A stretch of 64,000 nucleotides of DNA. It comes from Symsagittifera roscoffensis. Its lineage: Eukaryota > Xenacoelomorpha > Acoela > Convolutidae. Below the pieces are notes generated by a model. The model was given only the letters and a program-made list of their open reading frames with translations, was not told the origin of the DNA and made no database searches. Shown here piece by piece: positions 59,831 through 64,000 of the stretch (the first letter of the stretch is position 1; each line of letters starts with the position of its first letter). The position numbers and the translations under genes were made by a program. The stretch lies in assembly GCF_963678635.1 (NCBI RefSeq), contig NC_087062.1, positions 85,896,890 to 85,960,889 of the forward strand, given 5' to 3'.

Positions 59831-60677
59831 TCAACATTTTTTAAAAAGTACCTAAAAACCTTTTTCAAAAATTTGCTTGCGGCGCAGAAAATTTAGCCAA
59901 AATAGGGGCAAAACAGTGCTTTGGGAGAGCTCGAAAAATCAATTTGGTCGACCTAAAAAAAAAGGTCGTGAAAAATTTCGATTTTTTTTTTAAATCCGCC
60001 CCCCTCGAGAAAATCTTAGATCCGCCCCTGTCGCGGACTATTTTTGCTTCTGTTAAAGTTTCACAGTTTGAAGTGTTTCTCTATAATAGAAATGCATTTT
60101 TGCAGAGTTTTCTTATTATAATTTTGGTTTTTTCTTTGAGCTCAATTGAGAAAAGCTGAAGACAAGGGTCAATCCGTGGGACCATATTTTGTAGTTTTTA
60201 GCGTCACGCTTGCCTTGTTTAGACAACATCAGTTAAAAGAGAAACTTATATTTCAGAACTTTCATTATGTATATCCCTTCTGCAACTGATTGATTAGGTA
60301 GTTATCTCAAATTGCTGATTGATTAGGTACATCTCAAATTGCTGTAAAGGTCCCTTTCGATCATTGAGTACATATGGAACTAAGTTAATTAAGCTCAAAA
60401 GCATCGTTTTTTGACCAGATAGAATATAGCTGGAATAACTCAAGCACAAAGTCGGAATATTCGACTAGTTAAAAAAAGCAATCTACTAATTGGATCAATT
60501 TTTACCAATATTTGTGTGCATCTTTATAATAAATTTCAGATGATGTTCATTTTAAAATTCTGTCTGGATATTAGCTTCTGGGAGCATTTCTTTAAAAGAA
60601 GCCAAATTAGCTTTGTCTGATTTTTGTCTGCTACATTTTTACTGCAACTCTAAATAATGTGTTGCTTTTGGGTTCAG

Positions 60678-60942
60678 ATCACAGGCGGCAATCTTCCAGA
60701 CTCGATCTGGTATCCAGATACTTACTTCCAACTGGTTCGCTCTCAGATCTATTCTCTCGAGGAGCAGTACTTAGTGGCAGATGAGAGTGGGAATATAGAG
60801 TACAACAGGAAGGTGCGACTGACCACGCCCTGTTCCCCCGACGTCATGCTGTTTCCCTTTGATATCGTCACTTGTTCACTCATGCTGTCTAGTTTCGGGT
60901 ACACCGCCAACGAAGTCTACTACACTTGGCTCAGGGGATCAG
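60678..60942 (+). CDS. Cys-loop ligand-gated ion channel subunit, exon 2 (Cys-loop)
   Basis: After the acceptor GGGTTCAG the exon reads ITGGNLPDSIWYPDTYF, the conserved Trp-x-Pro-Asp segment. GNIEYNRKVRLTTPC and the diagnostic loop Cys-x13-Cys with FPFD inside follow (Cys codons at 60,831 and 60,873). It then continues SSFGYTANEVYYTWL. All are hallmarks of the pentameric receptor ligand-binding domain. Joined to exon 1 the spacing from Trp-x-Asp to Trp-x-Pro-Asp fits the family. The end is set at a GGATCAG / GTTTGA donor (phase 1), which is only moderately strong. The transmembrane helices are not seen in the remaining 3 kb. Confidence 0.85.
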
Positions 60943-61094
60943 GTTTGAACGCGATAAATTTTAGAGAGGGGGCAGTTGAGAGGGAGGGGGGGGGGGCAGT
61001 TGTACTGTGCAAAGAGTGCTGCGACGTATAACGCATTCGCAACGCATTTGCAATGATCAAAACAATTTAACACTTGTTTTGTGTTTCTCTTTAG

Positions 61095-61160
61095 CTGAAT
61101 GGAAACGTTCTGTCAACAAAGTAATCATTGATTTAAGTCCTATTTTTCATCAACAAAACA
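61095..61160 (+). CDS. Possible receptor exon 3, cut by a repeat
   Basis: A good acceptor TTTCTCTTTAG at 61,094 is followed, in the phase left by exon 2, by about 22 open codons (AEWKRSVNKVIIDLSPIF). This would fit the stretch after the Cys-loop Tyr-x-Trp segment. A family A copy begins at about 61,159, so the exon has no natural end in view. Confidence 0.3.
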
Positions 61161-61505
61161 AGACTGCTCGCATAGGCTTTATGGAGCAGTAATAACCTAT
61201 GAAAATTAAATGTAATAAATGAAAAAAAAAATTCTAAAATTTGAAAATTTTTATGAAAATCATCCCCCCCCCACACGCCATATAAGGTACAAAGGGATAG
61301 ATTTTGCTCCTGGTAACAAATCAATTATGGCAAACAAGCTTCTTTCAACCAATTTTGAACAATTTCTAAAACGGATTTAATCTCAGCTTACACGGTAGTA
61401 GCGCGAAACACATCGCGCGTTAATTATCCCAAATGGCCAAAATGGCAATCTTTAAACCCCCATAACTTTACGAAAAATGATCAGATAAAATAGCTTTTCA
61501 AATTA
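61159..61505 (+). mobile_element. Family A repeat, missing left hairpin and right end
   Basis: CAAGACTGCTCGCATAGGC passes directly into CTTTATGGAGCAGTAATAAC, so the hairpin and GTTCCGAC block are deleted. The right end breaks off near 61,505 after GATAAAATAGCTTTTCAAAT. Confidence 0.75.
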
Positions 61506-61685
61506 ATATGGTTTTTGTATCGAAGTCAACCAGTGATGTTAGCGCCTAAAGGCAGTGCATAGATAGCTTGAAAACCATTAAATTCCACTTTTGCAGTGTC
61601 CTAAAACCATTTTTGTCTTTTTTTGAATGCAGTAAAACATAAAATGAAGTCGAGGGATTTTCATGAGAAAAAAACGTGTAATTCT

Positions 61686-62169
61686 AACAAGACTGCTCGT
61701 GTCAGGGCGAAGCCTTGAATGTTCCGACTGCCTTTTAAGGTCTATGAAGCAGTAATAACACGAAAAAACTAAATGTAAAAAAAAATGAAAAAAAATTTGT
61801 AAAAAACTTTGAGATATTTTGTGAAAATCATCCCCCCACACGCCATATAAAGTACAAAGTGATAAATTTCGCTACAAGTAACACATCAATTATGGCAAAT
61901 AAGCTTTCTTCAACCAATTTGGAACGATTTCTAAGACGGATTAAATCTCCGTTTACGCGTTAATAGCAATCTTTAAACCCCCATAACTTTACGAAAAATG
62001 ATCACAGGTGAAATGTCTTTTCAAATTTAACCTGAGGACAACAATACCTTTTGAATGATTTAGAAAAATTCCGTCAAAAATGGCTAGTACAAAGTCGAAA
62101 TTTGTCTGAAGAAAAAAAACCCACCCCGAGCACAAATATTCCGTCACTTTCGTTTCGAAAGTCGGAACA
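61686..62169 (+). mobile_element. Family A repeat, nearly complete
   Basis: From AAGACTGCTCGTGTCAGGGC to CTTTCGTTTCGAAAGTCGGA then ACAATA. A piece of the middle (the GCGCGTTAATTGTCCC block) is missing. Confidence 0.85.
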
Positions 62170-64000
62170 ATAACACAAACTGCCAATCAGCCATAGAAGT
62201 GAGTCACTTCCATTTTAATCATCAATACAAGTAATTGACCATGTATAATTGACCATTTTAGAGATTGATTAGCGCAATATACAGGTTTATTACAACACAA
62301 AATTTCAGATCAGTAGGTCCATTCGCTAATCAGGGTAACAAACGACTTCACACATATCAAAGACTTGTTACACGATTCACTTTACTGATTACTTTCAAGT
62401 GGGATTCCTTCGTTTGCCCATAATCTTTGAATGATTCCAATCAAACGCTTGTTTCATTGTACCAGGCGTTTCTGCAGAGCAGTTTACAGCTCCGAGTAAC
62501 ACGCTGACAAGGCTATGTTGTTCTTCTCTGAAAATCTATAAAAACAAAATTCATTATAAGAGACTGATTTGGTCGCGCGCGACGTATCTTTCGGCCGATT
62601 TTGGTAACTATTTGTATATGAACTGGACTTAAAATTACTCCTTGATCACCTTACATAAAAAGAACACAAGACGAAACATAAATCGACATAGGTTAATACT
62701 TTGAAAGCCGAAGCATTAACTTAATCTTTTGAAACAAAATTTGATCGATTTTGACAATTACATAATTGAGTCCTTAATTTGAGGGCTAGAATTGGCTTGA
62801 TTGATTTTGATTTTAATAAAGAGGCTGTTAACATGCAGAAGAGTGAAACTCCCAAAACCATTTGACGTTTCAAGGTGTAACATTGCGAGCATAAAACATT
62901 AAAACATATATAGTATTATTAGACTTGTCTATACCTGCAGTCAGGTGCTAGGCAAATAAGACGACCTGACATTAGGGCGAAATGAAATTAGGACGAAAAA
63001 TGAGAGGTTAAACATGTAAAATAAGCTGTTCGAATGTAAGCCGTTTATCTCTCAGAAATTCAATGGGAGAATCGTGTAGCGACTTCTTAAAGTCCAATAA
63101 AAAATGGTTGTCATGTTCATGTTAACGGCTGTCGTTTTATTTGCAGGATATCATGTGGTCCGACCATGAAACAGCAAATATCGAGTCTGTCGCCCATATG
63201 AGCTGAAGTTTTTGATTAAAATATTAATCCTCTCAATTTAGATTTTACAACTGGCAGCTATCAATCAGTCCAAAATTTCCAAGCCTCGATGTTTTCACGG
63301 GACATTTTCAAAATCTCTTAGCTCTATGGGTTAATATTTCAAGTTTTTTCAAGCGGGTTTTCAGCGGTCTGCCATATTCCCCCTTTTGGAGGCATAGTCA
63401 CTTGACTTTCAAGATGAAGAAGAAAACGATCACTTGAAAATGTCACCAATACGGCGTATAATCTGGAGACTTAGGTCTCCATGACGCTTGTAAATGCGAT
63501 TAGCTGTCTATAACACGTTTGAATTCCAAAGGGGACCTCATCGGCTAAAGCTTATAAAATCAGCTTCAAAAGAAAAGGTTCTCCTCCAGTAAATATGGTT
63601 AATGCCAAATTGTTGACATGATCAGTGACCCAGAGCAATTTAATTGATCAATCACGATACCATTATAGGTTAAATAGTTTTTTGAACACAGTTTTTGCGT
63701 GAGGAATTCAATGAAAAGCATAAATACGGCATCGAAATTTTGTTCAGAAATTGTTGACCGATAAGGATATTGCCAGCAACTTGGTATTAACTATACATAA
63801 GACATTTATTTCAATTGATCTATATTTTTTAGTCCCCACTTTTGCGAAGGCAGAGAAAGTTTCATAATTTATTATATGCACAACCATAGCTTAGATGGTA
63901 AATGTAATGTTCTGACTTAAATAGATAAACTAGGAGGTGATAAGCAGGTGATAAACATTTTTTAATTACTTTTTTTAGCTCCAAAACCAAATTGGTTGCG
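62170..64000. other. Downstream intron or intergenic DNA; nothing firmly recognised
   Basis: Expected to contain further introns and exons of the receptor gene, but no transmembrane-helix coding was found. A good acceptor (TCGTTTTATTTGCAG) ends at about 63,147, but the sequence after it matches no receptor segment. Confidence 0.4.

Larger units (their letters stand above)
48747..60677 (+). other. First intron of the receptor gene (about 11.9 kb)
   Basis: Runs from the GTAAAA donor to the acceptor TTTTGGGTTCAG. It holds the 331-bp satellite, a family B element, four or more family A copies (one nested in another) and a possible inverted-repeat element. No other host exon was recognised between them, though a small one could hide in the AT-rich parts. 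Confidence 0.7.

Noticed and set aside
63133-63210. Further exon of the receptor gene after a good acceptor
   Set aside because: None of the three frames gives a segment resembling a Cys-loop receptor.

Overview
The window is AT-rich animal DNA. The host genes it carries are animal types: C2H2 zinc-finger proteins, a Cys-loop ligand-gated channel subunit and a four-EF-hand calcium sensor. Introns that can be placed follow GT-AG. Most of the rest is transposable-element DNA. The exact taxon cannot be fixed from sequence alone. An invertebrate or tunicate genome swollen by non-autonomous elements would fit, and larvaceans (which carry env-bearing Ty3/gypsy elements) are one possibility, but this is inference.

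Layout. (1) 1 to about 13-14.6 kb: a decayed, env-bearing Ty3/gypsy-like LTR retroelement on the + strand. Its order is gag, protease, RT/RNase H, integrase, two tiny hydrophobic ORFs, a Ser/Pro-rich ORF, env, and another Ser/Pro-rich ORF. The 5' LTR lies outside the window and the 3' LTR could not be placed. The copy has frame changes, stop codons and an integrase that lost two of its three catalytic residues. (2) 14,976-15,920: a terminal-inverted-repeat element filled with a palindromic ATTATAAT motif. (3) 16.4-31 kb: zinc-finger gene pieces mixed with a repeat family of about 530 bp (family A), including a head-to-tail array, plus an old integrase fragment. One zinc-finger coding region (27,819 to 26,074, minus) is split by a family A copy. 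(4) 31,261-41,388: a nearly perfect 5,064-bp tandem duplication of TE-rich DNA. (5) 41.5-43.3 kb: a two-exon EF-hand gene (minus). (6) 45.3 kb: a Cys-rich terminal exon (minus). (7) 48,471-61.1 kb: the start of a Cys-loop receptor gene (+), whose first intron is about 11.9 kb and is packed with repeats, including a 331-bp satellite. (8) 61.2-64 kb: more family A copies and unannotated DNA.

The most interesting observations are the repeat architecture and the retroelement's extra genes. Two otherwise different families (A and C) share one design: GTTCCGAC near one end, GTCGGAAC near the other, a terminal hairpin, no visible target duplication, and in family A head-to-tail arrays. That is reminiscent of Helentron-associated non-autonomous elements. 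The retroelement has several env-flanking ORFs that I cannot assign to a known family.
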